From assembly GCA_003342895.1 (NCBI GenBank), contig PTFA01000160.1, positions 2,255,592-2,319,591 on the forward strand: a stretch of DNA of 64,000 bases, written 5' to 3'. Of this stretch, positions 63,601-64,000 are shown in pieces. This DNA is from Casuarius casuarius. Taxonomy: Eukaryota > Chordata > Aves > Casuariiformes > Casuariidae. How positions within the stretch are numbered: position 1 is the stretch's first letter; every line of letters begins with the position of its first letter. A model generated the notes under the pieces. The model was not told the DNA's origin and made no database searches. It was given only the letters and a program-made list of their open reading frames with translations. The translations under genes were made by a program, and so were the position numbers.

Positions 63601-63924
63601 ATTCAAGCCTTTCCAGAGTATGACATGGCTTACGTTAATTTTGAATGTTTCCCTAGGAAGGGGAACCTTTTGTGAGGTTTTTCTTCAAGTGGTATTGATG
63701 AAGTAAATACGGCGTTTGCATCTGCTCTTCATAGCAATGCCTCTTCTGTTTGCTCCAACTGCCAGGAGATGGTGCGTTATCTGTTACTAATGTTTGGATT
63801 TTTCCTTCACTCAGGTTATGCAGACAGTGCAGTCCGTTTCAAAGTCCCGAGAATTGTGGTCTGATTCTTCTTCAGAGGTGGACTGGATTTTGGCTCAGAT
63901 CAAAGACCTGATGCAAGAGAACAG
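51444..63924 (+). CDS. LAS1L: LAS1L, ribosome biogenesis HEPN endoribonuclease, first seven coding exons (3' end outside window)
   Basis: LAS1L works in the nucleolus with the polynucleotide kinase NOL9 to cut and process ITS2 of pre-rRNA during 60S subunit formation. Seven exons (51444-51634, 52307-52432, 52631-52700, 53937-54018, 54664-54852, 56698-56744, 63815-63924) join in a continuous frame of 271 complete codons. The N-terminal Las1 domain includes [43 protein letters not shown] and [13 protein letters not shown]. The R140-x4-H145 pair is the HEPN catalytic motif. An acidic stretch ([11 protein letters not shown]) follows [14 protein letters not shown], as in the human protein. All introns are GT-AG with good consensus. 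The remaining exons lie beyond position 64,000. Confidence 0.95.
52307..52432 (+). CDS. LAS1L: LAS1L exon 2
   Basis: The acceptor is TTTCCTTTATCTGTAG and the donor GTAAG|GTAGCG. The exon completes the [11 protein letters not shown] junction and encodes the [11 protein letters not shown] and YGLALV segments of the Las1 domain. Confidence 0.93.
52631..52700 (+). CDS. LAS1L: LAS1L exon 3
   Basis: A 70 bp exon between CCCACATGCAG and AGAGAG|GTAAAT. It encodes [20 protein letters not shown] and ends in phase 0. Confidence 0.93.
53937..54018 (+). CDS. LAS1L: LAS1L exon 4 with HEPN catalytic motif
   Basis: The acceptor is CTATTCCTCTAG and the donor GCAAGG|GTGAGT. It encodes [21 protein letters not shown]140 and H145 are the predicted nuclease residues of the Las1 HEPN fold, and both are intact. 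Confidence 0.95.
54664..54852 (+). CDS. LAS1L: LAS1L exon 5
   Basis: The acceptor is TCTCCTTTAG and the donor TCCATG|GTAGGT. It encodes [17 protein letters not shown] and then a glutamate-rich linker typical of LAS1L. Confidence 0.93.
55687..55760 (+). mobile_element. Old CR1-type 3' fragment
   Basis: GGTCAGACTAGGTGACTATA and then TTCTGGCCTTAAGATGTATG resemble the 3' end of older amniote CR1 subfamilies (GACTAGATGATC, TTCTGGCCTTAAAATCTATG). It is diverged, in LAS1L intron 5. Confidence 0.5.
56698..56744 (+). CDS. LAS1L: LAS1L exon 6
   Basis: A 47 bp exon between TTTATTTCTAG and TTCCGG|GTAAGT encoding [16 protein letters not shown], like the human segment ERARELLVSYEEEQF. Confidence 0.92.
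57676..58710 (+). mobile_element. CR1 LINE, 5'-truncated, plus orientation
   Basis: About 1.03 kb of a CR1 non-LTR retrotransposon. The left part encodes the reverse-transcriptase palm ([20 protein letters not shown] and CKFAADTKL), and a later frame carries [13 protein letters not shown] and [18 protein letters not shown]. The element ends with GATGATCTCCAGAGGTCCCT and ATTCTGTGATT, the standard CR1 3' end. It is broken: the palm frame meets a stop at about 57900, the frame shifts before 57963, and the FADD catalytic motif reads FAAD. It lies inside LAS1L intron 6. Confidence 0.95.
61577..61581. repeat. Left target-site duplication of the solo LTR
   Basis: GTTGT directly before the TGTTA terminus, identical to the right-hand copy. 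Confidence 0.8.
61582..62390 (+). mobile_element. Solo LTR of an endogenous retrovirus
   Basis: An 809 bp element begins TGTTA and ends TAACA, a perfect 5 bp inverted terminal repeat of the TG...CA type. It is flanked on both sides by GTTGT (61577-61581 and 62391-62395), a 5 bp target-site duplication. A TATAAA lies near 61629 and an ATTAAA polyadenylation-type signal near 62285. No gag, pol or env sequence lies nearby, so this is what remains after LTR-LTR recombination. The 5 bp duplication suits an ERVL-type or related integrase. Orientation is inferred from the TATA and poly(A) positions. Confidence 0.85.
61845..61992 (+). repeat. Two 53 bp direct repeats within the LTR
   Basis: 61845-61897 and 61940-61992 align without gaps over 53 bp, sharing CAGGAC, GGGA, TCACTGCTG, CAGTG and TAATT. 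They are 95 bp apart, start to start, in the part that would be U3, where enhancer duplications are common in retroviral LTRs. Confidence 0.8.
62391..62395. repeat. Right target-site duplication of the solo LTR
   Basis: GTTGT directly after the TAACA terminus. Confidence 0.8.
63815..63924 (+). CDS. LAS1L: LAS1L exon 7
   Basis: The acceptor is TTTCCTTCACTCAG and the donor GAACAG|GTACAG. It encodes [20 protein letters not shown] and then [14 protein letters not shown], which fits the human region after EEEQF. A CR1 repeat begins 7 bp after the exon end. Confidence 0.85.
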
Positions 63925-63930
63925 GTACAG

Positions 63931-64000
63931 TCACAGAATCGCAGAATAGTTGGGGTTCAAAGGGACCTCTGGGGATCATCTGCTCCAATCCACCTGCTCA
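63931..64000 (-). mobile_element. CR1 LINE 3' end, minus orientation, cut by window edge
   Basis: TCACAGAATCGCAGAATAGT followed by GGGACCTCTGGGGATCATCT is the reverse complement of the CR1 3' end. The element extends past the window. Its terminal 8-mer repeat (CAGAATCG, CAGAATAG) lies next to the LAS1L exon 7 donor. Confidence 0.88.

Larger units (their letters stand above)
56745..63814 (+). other. LAS1L: LAS1L intron 6
   Basis: A 7,070 bp phase-0 GT-AG intron holding the truncated CR1 and the solo LTR. No other gene is seen in it. Confidence 0.85.

Noticed and set aside
1..64000. tRNA genes, rRNA genes and CRISPR-like arrays
   Set aside because: No cloverleaf with A and B boxes was noticed, no rRNA core sequence, and no regularly spaced repeat-spacer structure.

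Overview
The window looks like avian nuclear DNA. The main evidence is the 3' half of a chicken-repeat-1 (CR1) LINE with the usual bird-type 3' end, a second CR1 end at the right border, a solo retroviral LTR, spliced vertebrate genes with GT-AG introns, and old MIR-like amniote repeats. It is not prokaryotic: most open frames longer than 60 codons have no supporting features.

Layout. Positions 1-29,580 are gene-poor. I see microsatellites, two small CpG-rich patches, old repeats, a GC-rich repeat block of unknown class (24.7-26.0 kb), and two orphan exon-like segments that I cannot assign. From 29,632 to 32,607 on the minus strand is a complete two-exon voltage-gated potassium channel of the Kv3/Shaw type (431 residues). 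It has a conserved T1 zinc motif and selectivity filter but an altered voltage sensor. From about 39.1 to 43.8 kb on the minus strand, six exons match the C-terminal half of a Maestro HEAT-like repeat (MROH) protein. The gene's ends are not resolved and may reach 50 kb. From 51,444 to the right edge on the plus strand are the first seven coding exons of LAS1L, the rRNA-processing HEPN nuclease. It is driven from a CpG island with four tandem inverted-CCAAT plus GC-box units. LAS1L intron 6 (about 7 kb) carries the CR1 copy and the solo LTR, and a second CR1 starts 7 bp after the exon 7 splice donor.

The three genes are not a pathway: an ion channel, a HEAT-repeat protein and a ribosome biogenesis factor are simply neighbours. 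LAS1L and the MROH-like gene run divergently, so the CpG island at 51.1-51.9 kb may serve both. The most interesting item is the divergent Kv3-like channel. Its S4 has one arginine, a tyrosine where the second gating charge should be, and lysines after that. It also has a PIP gate motif and almost no C-terminal tail. Exon boundaries were found by eye from splice consensus and reading-frame continuity; family assignments come from motif recognition, not database searches.
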